This document shows positions 1 to 6,556 of a stretch of DNA of 6,962 bases, in pieces. How positions within the stretch are numbered: position 1 is the stretch's first letter; each line of letters begins with the position of its first letter. This DNA comes from Lentisphaeria bacterium UBA1776. GTDB lineage: Bacteria; Verrucomicrobiota; Lentisphaeria; Victivallales; Victivallaceae. The notes beneath the pieces are model-generated. The model was given only the letters and a program-made list of their open reading frames with translations, did no database searches and was not told where the DNA came from. The translations under genes and the position numbers were made by a program. The DNA lies in the NCBI GenBank assembly GCA_002314605.1, contig DCGO01000036.1, forward strand, positions 6,630 through 13,591, written 5' to 3'.

Positions 1-1193
1 TCATGTCCGGCGCCATGATCCCCCTGGGGTTCTGCGGCCTCTTCCGGTTTGCCGTCACCCCGGACTGCGGCACGTTTCCGGGCTGGGCCCTGCTGATCTG
101 CGGGACGGCCGGAGCCTTCGGCGGGATCCTTTTTGCTCTTCCGGCCAAAAATCTCAAGCGGCTCCTCGCTTATTCCAGCATTGAAAATATGGGCATTGCC
201 GGCATGGGATTCGGCGCGGGCCTCCTGGGGTTCGCCACAGGAAATGCCATGATGGGCTGGTGCGGCATGTCCGGGGCGCTCCTTCACATTTTCAACCACG
301 CTCTCCTCAAGGGAACGCTCTTCCTCGGCGCAGGGGCGGTCCTCCGTTCCGCCGGGACGCTGGAGATCGACGAACTGGGGGGCCTCCGGAAAGCCATGCC
401 GAAGACGGCGGGCTTTTTCGCCATGGCTTCCGCCGGGATCTGCGGGCTCCCTCCCTTTGCCGGATTTACCGGAGAACTTCTGATCTACATCGCTCTCCTG
501 AACGGCATTCTCCGCGGCCGCGGAGGTCTGGTGGTCTGGTGTATGGTTGGGGTGATCGCCCTTGCCATGACCGGGGCCCTGGCCGCAGCGGCGCTGGTGA
601 AAGCCTTCTCCGGGACCTTTGCCGGACTCCCCCGGAGTGAAAAGGCCCTGCAGGCTTTCCCCGAAAAAACGGGGATGACCGTCGGCATGGGGATCCTCTT
701 GATCCCGTCCCTGCTGGTGCCCTTTCTGGCTCCGGTCCTCTTTCCCGACTACGGGATCCTCGGGAAAAACGCCGCATTTTCTCTGATGATGCTGATCCTC
801 TTCCGGGGCGTGAGGTCCCTTTCCCGGAAGACGGAGCCCCGGCAGGTCGGGACCTGGGATTGCGGTTATGCCGCCCCGGATGGAAGGATGCAGTACACAG
901 GGACGGGATTCATCCGGCCTCTGGGCGACCTCTTCAGCAGTTTTCTGCGTTTCCGGAAACATACGGAACCGGTCAACGGCGGATTCCCGGTCCCGGCGGC
1001 GGCGGATGCGGAGGCGGAGGATCTGGCTCTCCGCATGATCTGGAAACCGCTTTTCTGCGGGGTGACGCGTCTGGCGGAAATGACTCACCACTTCCAGTCC
1101 GGGTATCTTCACTTGTACATTCTTGTCATGCTGATCGCTCTGGCGGTCATGCTGATTTGCGGGATCATCCCGTGGGGAGGGCTCTTCCGATGA
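1..1193 (+). CDS. hyfB: HyfB-like antiporter-type membrane subunit, 5' end cut off by window
   Basis: This is the C-terminal 396 or so residues of a proton-translocating-type membrane subunit (NuoL/M/N-MrpA/D superfamily, closest to hydrogenase-4 subunit B/HycC). E. coli HyfB is about 670 residues, so roughly the first 270 are missing, and the ATG at position 3 is an internal methionine. Numbering from that Met, visible marks are LKRLLAYSSIENMG (51-64, with the TM8-type Lys52), HIFNHALLKGTLFLGAG (95-111, His99 and Lys103), FTGELLIY (155-162, Glu158) and ALVKAFSGTF (198-207, Lys200). The tail has the HyfB-typical WDCGY (285-289), MQYTGTGF (296-303), a GYLH motif (367-370) and a last hydrophobic helix (about 371-391). 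The TM7 position that is normally Lys (MSGxMIK) reads MSGAMIP. Its TGA overlaps the next start as ATGA. Family assignment is firm; pumping activity is inferred. Confidence 0.93.
   Translation, partial: MSGAMIPLGFCGLFRFAVTPDCGTFPGWALLICGTAGAFGGILFALPAKNLKRLLAYSSIENMGIAGMGFGAGLLGFATGNAMMGWCGMSGALLHIFNHALLKGTLFLGAGAVLRSAGTLEIDELGGLRKAMPKTAGFFAMASAGICGLPPFAGFTGELLIYIALLNGILRGRGGLVVWCMVGVIALAMTGALAAAALVKAFSGTFAGLPRSEKALQAFPEKTGMTVGMGILLIPSLLVPFLAPVLFPDYGILGKNAAFSLMMLILFRGVRSLSRKTEPRQVGTWDCGYAAPDGRMQYTGTGFIRPLGDLFSSFLRFRKHTEPVNGGFPVPAAADAEAEDLALRMIWKPLFCGVTRLAEMTHHFQSGYLHLYILVMLIALAVMLICGIIPWGGLFR
1174..1180 (+). promoter_or_regulatory. Ribosome binding site of hyfC
   Basis: GGGGAGG lies 9 bases before the ATG at 1190, inside the end of hyfB. 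It selects this start over the upstream in-frame codons (the open frame reaches back to 860, but that part is hyfB in another frame). The ATGA overlap at 1190-1193 suggests translational coupling. Confidence 0.7.
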
Positions 1194-2101
1194 AAGATCT
1201 TTTGATTTACTGGGCCGGGATCCTGGCCGCGCTGGCGGGGGCGCCCCTCCTGTGCGGCATCATCAACCGGGTGAAGTCGTTTGTCGCGGGCCGTCAGGGG
1301 CCCCATCTCCTCCAGCTCTATTTCGACCTCCGGAAACTTCTGCACAAGTCTCCCGTGCAGAGTTCCGCCGCCGGACCCCTCTTCCGGATGGGCCCCGCCG
1401 TAACGCTGACGGCGGCATGCGGGACTTTGCTGCTGCTCCCCCAGGGGGCGGTGCCTTCCCCTTTCGCCTTTACCGGAGATATGCTGCTTTTTCTGTACCT
1501 TGCCGGCACTGCGCGGCTCTTCACGGTCTTTGCTGCCATGGAGACGGCTTCCAGTTTCGAGGGAATGGGCTCCAGCAGAGAGTGTGAATTTGCCGTCCTC
1601 ACCGAAGGGGCCTTTCTGGCCATTTACGGGGCGCTGGTGCTGATGACCGGTTCGCTGTCGCTTTCCGGGTGTCTCCTCTCCAGCCCCGCCATCGGGAGCG
1701 CGGTGCATGCCATGGCGGTGATATTGCTGCTGCTGGCGCTCTTCGTGGTCATCCTCGCGGAGTGCTGCCGGGTGCCGGTGGACGACCCGGAAACCCACCT
1801 GGAACTTACCATGATCCACGAGGCCATGATCCTGGACCACTCGGGAAGCGATCTGGCCGTGATCCACTATTCGGCATTTCTGAAGATGTGGGTGCTCTTT
1901 TCCTTCTGGATGCTGATCCTGCTGCCCCGGATGCATGCCGGACTGCAGCTTCTCCTGCAGATCGCCGGAGTGCTGGTGCTTGCCGGGATCACCGGGGCCG
2001 TGGAGTCCTGCATGGCCCGCTGCCGTTTTCTGAAAGTCCCCCAGCTTTTGAGTGCGGCTCTCGGCATGGGGATCATGGCGGTCATGCTGGTGCTTTTCTG
2101 A
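1190..2101 (+). CDS. hyfC: HyfC/NuoH-like membrane coupling subunit
   Basis: A 303-residue integral membrane protein of the NuoH/HycD/HyfC family (HycD is also about 300 residues). In complex I and group 4 hydrogenases this subunit joins the peripheral electron-transfer arm to the membrane arm. The N-terminal helix is followed by GRQGPHLLQLYFDLRKLL (34-51), the HyfC version of the cytoplasmic loop. Next come METASSFEGMGSSRE (117-131) with conserved charged residues, a hydrophobic stretch at about 174-190, and the long acidic loop DDPETHLELTMIHEAMILDH (198-217). In NuoH the matching loop lines the quinone/coupling cavity; Glu201, Glu205, His210, Glu211 and Asp216 keep the pattern. About eight membrane segments can be seen. 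The start follows GGGGAGG and overlaps the hyfB stop by four bases. Quinone binding is not shown by the sequence. Assignment is firm. Confidence 0.94.
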   Translation: MKDLLIYWAGILAALAGAPLLCGIINRVKSFVAGRQGPHLLQLYFDLRKLLHKSPVQSSAAGPLFRMGPAVTLTAACGTLLLLPQGAVPSPFAFTGDMLLFLYLAGTARLFTVFAAMETASSFEGMGSSRECEFAVLTEGAFLAIYGALVLMTGSLSLSGCLLSSPAIGSAVHAMAVILLLLALFVVILAECCRVPVDDPETHLELTMIHEAMILDHSGSDLAVIHYSAFLKMWVLFSFWMLILLPRMHAGLQLLLQIAGVLVLAGITGAVESCMARCRFLKVPQLLSAALGMGIMAVMLVLF

Positions 2102-2110
2102 GGAAGGAAG
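2101..2110 (+). promoter_or_regulatory. Ribosome binding site of hyfE
   Basis: The purine run AGGAAGGAAG directly follows the hyfC stop and ends 7 bases before the ATG at 2118. This supports 2118 over a second ATG two codons later (2124) and over upstream in-frame starts inside hyfC. Confidence 0.65.
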
Positions 2111-2117
2111 ATTCTTT

Positions 2118-2795
2118 ATGGAAATGTTTACGGAAGTTTTGCTGGCGATTTATCTCATGCTCTGCATCAGTCTGGCCTGTTCCAGCCGCCTTCTGCACTG
2201 CATCCGGATCACGGCGGCCCAGGGGCTGGCGGTGGCGCTCTTCCCTCTGGCGGCATGGAACTGGAAGGCCGGGGTTCCGGCTTTCGGCGTGCTGTTTGTC
2301 GCGGCGGCCGGACTGGTGGTCAAGGCCCTGCTTCTGCCGGTCCTGTTGGAGCGGACCATGCGCAAGGCCCATGTGAAACGGGAACTGGAACCCATGATCG
2401 GCTACACCCAGTCTCTGATGCTGGTCCTGTGCGCTGGGGCGGCGGCCTTTTATTTCTGCCGCCGGATGACGGTCCCCGAAGGCGCTTCGCCTCTGGGCCC
2501 CCCCACTGCCTTTACGGTCATGTTCACGGGGCTCCTGATGATCGTGGCCCGGCGGAAGGCCATTACGCAGGCCATCGGATTCCTGACCTTTGAAAACGGC
2601 ATCAGTCTCTTCGGCATGAGCATGCTGCTGGAATCGGGATTTCTGGTGGAGCTGGGGATCCTTCTGGACGTGTTTGTACTGGTATTTGTCATGGGGATCG
2701 CGGTCTTCCATATCAGTCGCGAATTTGCCCATATCGATGCGGACCGTCTGCATCAGCTCAATGACGACACTGAAGAAGAGGAGGTGCGCTCATGA
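2118..2795 (+). CDS. hyfE: HyfE-like membrane subunit with NuoK-type C-terminal part
   Basis: A 225-residue membrane protein matching hydrogenase-4 subunit E in length (E. coli HyfE is about 216) and pattern. Visible family marks are AAQG (33-36), VVKALLLPVLL (67-77, Lys69), EPMIGY (91-96), QAIGFLTFENGISLFG (151-166, Glu159) and GFLVELGILLDVFV (174-187, Glu178 and Asp184). The last two motifs resemble the NuoK region whose membrane glutamates take part in proton transfer. It ends in a soluble acidic tail (about 204-225: several Asp, then a run of Glu). About six or seven membrane segments are visible. Its stop overlaps the hyfF start. The protein has no cofactor ligands, so its role is structural and in ion transfer, as inferred from NuoK. 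Confidence 0.9.
   Translation: MEMFTEVLLAIYLMLCISLACSSRLLHCIRITAAQGLAVALFPLAAWNWKAGVPAFGVLFVAAAGLVVKALLLPVLLERTMRKAHVKRELEPMIGYTQSLMLVLCAGAAAFYFCRRMTVPEGASPLGPPTAFTVMFTGLLMIVARRKAITQAIGFLTFENGISLFGMSMLLESGFLVELGILLDVFVLVFVMGIAVFHISREFAHIDADRLHQLNDDTEEEEVRS
2779..2786 (+). promoter_or_regulatory. Ribosome binding site of hyfF
   Basis: AGGAGGTG is a full anti-16S match lying within the codons of the HyfE acidic tail. Taking AGGAGG (2779-2784) as the core, it is 7 bases before the ATG at 2792. A second in-frame ATG follows directly at 2795. The overlap ATGA with the hyfE stop (2793-2795) suggests coupled translation. Confidence 0.75.
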
Positions 2796-4204
2796 TGAAC
2801 CTTCTTCCCGTATGGATCCCTGCCCTGCCGCTGGCCGGCGCGGCGCTGGCGTGGGGGCTTCGCAAAAAAACAAAACTGCAGAACTCTCTGATGACGGCAG
2901 TCGCTTTGGGGCACATGCTTCTCACGGCGGCGCTGACGCTCCATCCGGAAGCGGGAACACGCTGGGTCGGGTGCGACGGGCTGTCGCTTTTTATCCTGCA
3001 GCTTACAAGCGTGCTCTTTCTGGCGGTGTCGGTTCACTCTCTGGTCTGGCTCCCGAAGGAGCTCCGGGGACAGGAGAGTGCCGTACACCCCGAAGGGATC
3101 CTGAAGACGCACATCTTCGTCATCTGCATGCTGGCTTTTCTGGGGACCATGAGCATGGTGCTGCTGTCCCGCAATTTCGGGCTCCTCTGGGTGTCGGTGG
3201 AAGCCACCACGCTGGTAAGCGCCCCCCTGATCCTCTTTCACCGTTCGGCGGCTTCCATCGAAGCGATGTGGAAGTATCTCCTGATCTGTTCGGTGGGGAT
3301 CGGATTTGCACTTTTCGGCACCATGCTTCTTGCGGCGGGGGCCCATACCGGCGGGGAGGGGCTCTTCTTTGACGTGATCCGCCGTCACGGAGCGGATCCC
3401 GGGTATTTCAAGGCCGCCTTCATCTTCATTCTGGCCGGGTACGGGACCAAGATGGGGCTGGCACCCTTTCACACCTGGCTGCCGGACGCCCACAGCGAGG
3501 CTCCGGGGACGGTTTCGGCACTGCTCTCGGGCGCACTGCTGAACTGTTCGTGGCTGGGGATCCTCCGCTTTTTCGAACTGGCTCCGGAAAGCGTCCGTAA
3601 TTTCTGCGGGAACACGCTTGCGGTTTTCGGGGTGCTGTCGCTGCTGACGGCGGCGTGTTTCATCCTCCGCCAGAGCGATTACAAGCGGATGCTCGCCTAT
3701 TCCAGTGTGGAACACATGGGGCTGCTGGCACTCTTCTGGGCTTTCGGGGCCGGGGGGATCGGTGCGGTCCATTTGGCGGGGCACTCGATCCTGAAGGTCA
3801 CGCTCTTTCTTCTGGCCGGCAATTTTCTGCTGGGATGCGGCACCCGCAAGGCGGCATTGCTGGGAGGCCTCCTGAAACGGCTTCCCCGGAACGGGGTGCT
3901 GTGGAGCCTGACCATCGTCATGATCTGCGGACTGCCGCCGTCGCCCCTCTTTGCCACGGAATTCGGACTTCTTTTCCGGCTCCCGGTATGGCTCTGCATC
4001 GCGGTGCTTATCCTGCTCTTTACAGTCTTTGCCGGGATGACCTCCATTGCGGTCCGGATGCTGACCGGACCGGACGGGGAGCAGGTCCCCGCTCCGGAGG
4101 CGGCTCTGGATGCGGAACGGTGCGTCGCAATACCTCTGATCCTGCTGGCTGTCGCGATCCTTTTCGGCGGCGCCATGCTGACCATGCTTGGAAAGGTGCT
4201 CTGA
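2792..4204 (+). CDS. hyfF: HyfF-like antiporter-type membrane subunit
   Basis: A complete 470-residue member of the NuoL/M/N-Mrp antiporter superfamily, closest to hydrogenase-4 subunit F (E. coli HyfF is about 526). Motifs: LLWVSVEATTLVSAPLI (131-147, the TM5 Glu137), MWKYLLICSVGIG (159-171, Lys161), AGYGTKMGLAPFHTWLPDAH (215-234, Lys220), LLNCSWLGILRF (249-260), YKRMLAYSSVEHMG (297-310, Lys298), HLAGHSILKVTLFLLAGN (327-344, His331 and Lys335) and FATEFGLL (387-394, Glu390). Position 251 is Asn where NuoM/MrpD-type proteins have Lys; Asn here is, as far as I recall, usual in HyfF. About 13 or 14 membrane helices are expected. It is a likely proton or sodium channel half in the membrane arm; the ion cannot be told from sequence. 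It ends 4 bases before hyfG. Confidence 0.93.
   Translation: MMNLLPVWIPALPLAGAALAWGLRKKTKLQNSLMTAVALGHMLLTAALTLHPEAGTRWVGCDGLSLFILQLTSVLFLAVSVHSLVWLPKELRGQESAVHPEGILKTHIFVICMLAFLGTMSMVLLSRNFGLLWVSVEATTLVSAPLILFHRSAASIEAMWKYLLICSVGIGFALFGTMLLAAGAHTGGEGLFFDVIRRHGADPGYFKAAFIFILAGYGTKMGLAPFHTWLPDAHSEAPGTVSALLSGALLNCSWLGILRFFELAPESVRNFCGNTLAVFGVLSLLTAACFILRQSDYKRMLAYSSVEHMGLLALFWAFGAGGIGAVHLAGHSILKVTLFLLAGNFLLGCGTRKAALLGGLLKRLPRNGVLWSLTIVMICGLPPSPLFATEFGLLFRLPVWLCIAVLILLFTVFAGMTSIAVRMLTGPDGEQVPAPEAALDAERCVAIPLILLAVAILFGGAMLTMLGKVL
4190..4198 (+). promoter_or_regulatory. Ribosome binding site of hyfG
   Basis: GGAAAGGTG at the end of hyfF lies 10 bases before ATG 4209. An in-frame TTG at 4188 would overlap hyfF and has no better site, and an in-frame ATG at 4218 is also possible. 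The start at 4209 is preferred but less certain than the others in this operon. Confidence 0.5.
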
Positions 4205-4208
4205 AGCT

Positions 4209-5690
4209 ATGTCCAGAATGTTTTCAGCCGAAAATGCCCAGTGCGTCCGTTTGACGGATGTCCCGTACTTTTCTCTGCCGGAGCTGAGGGAAGAATTGAA
4301 AGCACGTCTGGCGGAAGACTGCCGGATCCTGGCCTTCTTTGACACCCGGAAGATCGCGGATGTGACGCAGTTCATTGTGGTCCTGCTGGACCCCAGGGAG
4401 CGGAAACTGCGTCTGGGGATGACGGCCATGCAGAATGCGTATCCGGCCTTTACCCCGGAGATCCCTGCCATGCACTATTTCGAGCGGGAGATCTTTGAGA
4501 CGACCGGCATTTGTCCGGAGGGGCATCCCTGGCTCAAACCGGTCCGTTTTTCGACGCCGGGAGCCGTCTGCGGCGTCACGGATTATTACCGTCTGACGGG
4601 GACGGCGGCTCATGAAGTCGCCGTCGGCCCCGTGCATGCCGGGGTCATTGAGCCGGGACATTTCCGTTTCCAGTGTCTCGGTGAAAATGTGAAACATCTG
4701 GAGATCGAACTGGGGTACCAGCACCGGGGCGTGGAAAAGCTGATCCGGCAGGGCGGGCCCCGGTTCATGCATCTGGCGGAAACGGCTTCCGGTGACAGTT
4801 CCGCTGCGGCGGCGCTGGCGGCGGCCAGAATCCGGGAATCGGCTGCGGGGGGGGAGGTTCCCCGCCGTGGAGATTTTCTGCGGCGCATCGCTCTTGAATT
4901 GGAACGCATTGCCAATCATATCGGTGATCTGGGGGCCCTTTCCGGGGATGTGGCGTATCTGCCCACCGCCTCTTATTGTGGCCGGATCCGGGGTGATTTC
5001 CTCAACATGACGGCGACACTCTGCGGAAACCGGTTCGGCCGGGGGTACGTTGTTCCAGGAGGGGTGCGGTATGACGTGGACGCAGATACTGTCCAATCGC
5101 TTCTGAAACGCCTGGACGCGGGGGAGGGGGACCTCCGGAATGCGCTGGATCTGATGTTTGATGAACCAGGCGTTCTGGACCGCTTCGAGAACACCGGGAG
5201 TGTGGATGCCGCTGCAGCCCGGGAATTCGGTGCCGTGGGCATGGCCGCCCGGGCATCCGGTCTGGCGAGGGATGTCCGGCATGACCTGAAGGTTGCGGCG
5301 TATCTTCCCCCGGACTTCAAAGTTCAGACCCGTTCCGGCGGGGATGTGCTTGCAAGAGCGAAACTCCGGTACGATGAACTGAGGGTGTCTCTGGAAATGG
5401 TCAAGTCGCTTCTGCGGGAACTTCCGGCCGGAGAGTTTCGCACTGCCGTGCCGGAGACCGCCGGGAGGATGCCGGATTCGGTATATGTCAGCGTGGTGGA
5501 AGCGTGGCGGGGGGAACTCTGTCACGCCGCCGTTTCAGACGCACGGGGGAACATGCTTCGGTACAGGATCGTGGATCCGTCGTTTCACAACTGGTTCATG
5601 CTGGCCATGGCGCTGCGGGGGCAGGAGATCTCCGATTTTCCCATCTGCAACAAGAGTTTCAATCTGTCCTATTGCGGACATGATCTATAG
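4209..5690 (+). CDS. hyfG: HyfG-like NuoC/NuoD fusion large subunit lacking the Ni-Fe cysteine motifs (Ehr type)
   Basis: A 493-residue fusion of a NuoC-like domain (about 1-115, ending in HYFEREIFETTGICPEGHPW, 89-108) and a NuoD/large-subunit domain, as in HycE/HyfG (about 555-570 residues). The second part opens with HEVAVGPVHAGVIEPGHFRF (135-154) and LGYQHRGVEKLI (168-179). In true [NiFe] hydrogenases two CxxC pairs bind the metal centre. Here the first is ETASGDSS (191-198), with Ser at both Cys positions. The second is VDPSFHNW (455-462), with Ser458 and Asn461. The tail FNLSYCGHDL (484-493) closes the protein with no cleavable maturation peptide. By family knowledge this fits the Ehr 'hydrogenase-related' large subunits, close to complex I NuoD, and argues against H2 chemistry. 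Cys480 and Cys489 sit near the emptied site. The partner small subunit follows 14 bases downstream. Fold and family are firm; substrate is unknown. Confidence 0.92.
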   Translation: MSRMFSAENAQCVRLTDVPYFSLPELREELKARLAEDCRILAFFDTRKIADVTQFIVVLLDPRERKLRLGMTAMQNAYPAFTPEIPAMHYFEREIFETTGICPEGHPWLKPVRFSTPGAVCGVTDYYRLTGTAAHEVAVGPVHAGVIEPGHFRFQCLGENVKHLEIELGYQHRGVEKLIRQGGPRFMHLAETASGDSSAAAALAAARIRESAAGGEVPRRGDFLRRIALELERIANHIGDLGALSGDVAYLPTASYCGRIRGDFLNMTATLCGNRFGRGYVVPGGVRYDVDADTVQSLLKRLDAGEGDLRNALDLMFDEPGVLDRFENTGSVDAAAAREFGAVGMAARASGLARDVRHDLKVAAYLPPDFKVQTRSGGDVLARAKLRYDELRVSLEMVKSLLRELPAGEFRTAVPETAGRMPDSVYVSVVEAWRGELCHAAVSDARGNMLRYRIVDPSFHNWFMLAMALRGQEISDFPICNKSFNLSYCGHDL

Positions 5691-5696
5691 GGAGGG
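5691..5696 (+). promoter_or_regulatory. Ribosome binding site of the fused small subunit
   Basis: GGAGGG lies directly after the hyfG TAG and 8 bases before ATG 5705. A nearer ATG at 5697 is in another frame and too close to the site to be used. Confidence 0.7.
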
Positions 5697-5704
5697 ATGG
5701 AGCG

Positions 5705-6451
5705 ATGTTCAAAGTTCTGAAAGCCCGGTTCCGCCAGAAGTACCGTACCGGAAAGTTTCCGGAAAGTGCGCCCCCCAATCTGCCGCCGCACTTCTGCGGC
5801 GTCCCGGAGATCCATCCGGGAGCCGAAAAGCCCGGTTTGGCCGAAGTCTGTCCCACGGGGGCGATCTCCGTGGTTCCGGATCTGACGCTGGATCTGGGGC
5901 GCTGCATTTTCTGCGGCAAATGCGCCGAACACTCTCCGGAGGCGGTCCGGTTCACCCGGGAGTACCGGATGGGGACGGCCAGGCGGGAAAGCCTTGTCCT
6001 CTCCGGCAGGCCTTATGCGGCTGACGCGGAGTTTGATGCGGGGATCCGGAAACTCTACGGGCACTCGCTCAAGATCCGTCAGGTCTCCGCAGGGGGATGT
6101 GCCGCCTGTGAACTGGATTTCAACGTCCTGCATACGCTGGCGTGGGATATGGGGCGGTTCGGGATCCAGGCGGTGGCTTCGCCCCGTCATGCCGACTGTA
6201 TTTTGGTGACCGGACCGGTTTCCCGGAACATGCTGACGGCGCTTCAGAAGACTTTTGAAGCCATGCCCCGGCCGAATCTGGTGATCGCCTGCGGGACCTG
6301 TGCGGTTTCCGGCGGGCTTTTTGCCGGAAGTCCCGAAGTGAACGGTGCGCTGGACGGAATTTTGCCGGTCGACCTCTACGTTCCGGGCTGTCCGCCGCAT
6401 CCGGCCACGCTTCTGGAAGCACTGCTCCGGTTTATCGGACGAAAAGCCTGA
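5705..6451 (+). CDS. hyfI: Ferredoxin-like + NuoB/HyfI-like fused small subunit
   Basis: A 248-residue fusion of a ferredoxin-like domain (about 25-90, HyfH/NuoI-related) and a NuoB/HyfI-type electron-transfer subunit (about 118-245). The NuoB part keeps the proximal [4Fe-4S] ligands: GGCAACE (Cys132, Cys135), ACGTCAVSGG (Cys199, with an extra Cys196) and VPGCPPHP (Cys229). It should hand electrons to the large subunit. The ferredoxin part is half degenerate. EVCPTGAI keeps Cys49 but HPGAEKPGLAEV before it has no cysteines, and CIFCGKCAEHSPEA keeps Cys67, 70 and 73 but has Ser77 where Cys is usual. Cys67, 70, 73 and 49 are exactly one cluster's set, so one [4Fe-4S] cluster is predicted there. 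In E. coli hyf the two parts are separate genes (hyfH, hyfI); fusion of this kind is, as I recall, common in Ehr-type operons. It is the last gene of the operon. Confidence 0.92.
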   Translation: MFKVLKARFRQKYRTGKFPESAPPNLPPHFCGVPEIHPGAEKPGLAEVCPTGAISVVPDLTLDLGRCIFCGKCAEHSPEAVRFTREYRMGTARRESLVLSGRPYAADAEFDAGIRKLYGHSLKIRQVSAGGCAACELDFNVLHTLAWDMGRFGIQAVASPRHADCILVTGPVSRNMLTALQKTFEAMPRPNLVIACGTCAVSGGLFAGSPEVNGALDGILPVDLYVPGCPPHPATLLEALLRFIGRKA

Positions 6452-6470
6452 CTTTTTTCTGAAAAAAAGT
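6451..6470 (+). terminator. Weak candidate terminator hairpin after the operon
   Basis: ACTTTTTT and AAAAAAGT form a perfect 8-bp inverted repeat around a 4-base loop, beginning at the last base of the small-subunit stop codon. The stem is almost only A-T pairs and no T run follows, so it would be a poor intrinsic terminator. No better hairpin lies before the aspS promoter, so readthrough into aspS or factor-dependent termination is possible. Confidence 0.25.
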
Positions 6471-6480
6471 TAAACTCTGT

Positions 6481-6509
6481 TTGAGTATGGACCTTCTGCG
6501 TGCTATATT
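6481..6509 (+). promoter_or_regulatory. Sigma-70-type promoter of aspS, extended -10
   Basis: TTGAGT (6481-6486) and TATATT (6504-6509) are separated by exactly 17 bases. A TGC directly before the -10 hexamer gives an extended -10 element. The start of transcription would be near 6516, leaving a leader of about 40 bases. The stretch 6452-6556 is clearly AT-richer than the genes on both sides, as expected of a promoter region. It separates aspS from the oxidoreductase operon. Confidence 0.6.
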
Positions 6510-6543
6510 ACCTTAAATCGTATAGAAAAAACTTCTATGACAT

Positions 6544-6548
6544 AAGGA
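6544..6548 (+). promoter_or_regulatory. Ribosome binding site of aspS
   Basis: AAGGA lies 8 bases before ATG 6557. This agrees with the N-terminal alignment to AspRS, which begins just a few residues before the RTHxCGEL-type motif. Confidence 0.65.
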
Positions 6549-6556
6549 TTGCAAAA

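Noticed and set aside
260..640. Plus-strand open frame inside hyfB in another frame, and similar ones at 1252-1587, 1669-2376, 3655-4254 and 5485-6024
   Set aside because: Arg/Gly/Pro-rich out-of-frame translations of real genes; each overlaps a conserved membrane or redox protein for all or nearly all of its length.
4188..4208. TTG at 4188 as the start of hyfG
   Set aside because: It would overlap hyfF by 17 bases, adds residues without family similarity, and the ATG at 4209 has a usable ribosome site.
2753..4471. Long minus-strand open frame (572 codons) opposite hyfF
   Set aside because: It is a shadow of a GC-rich gene: low-complexity Arg/Gln/His/Pro-rich protein with no recognisable domain, spanning the ends of three well-supported genes.
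4224..5525. Long minus-strand open frame (433 codons) opposite hyfG
   Set aside because: Same shadow pattern, no domain and no ribosome site; the plus strand carries a clear HyfG protein over the whole stretch.
4209..5690. Calling this an active formate hydrogenlyase or [NiFe] hydrogenase-4 operon
   Set aside because: Both Ni-Fe ligand motifs are missing in the large subunit and no maturation or formate dehydrogenase gene is visible.
1..6451. Calling this a partial respiratory complex I (nuo) operon
   Set aside because: The HyfE protein, the HyfB-specific WDCGY/MQYTGTGF tail, the NuoC-NuoD fusion of HyfG type and the ferredoxin-NuoB fusion are all Hyf/Ehr traits; the gene order is not that of nuo.
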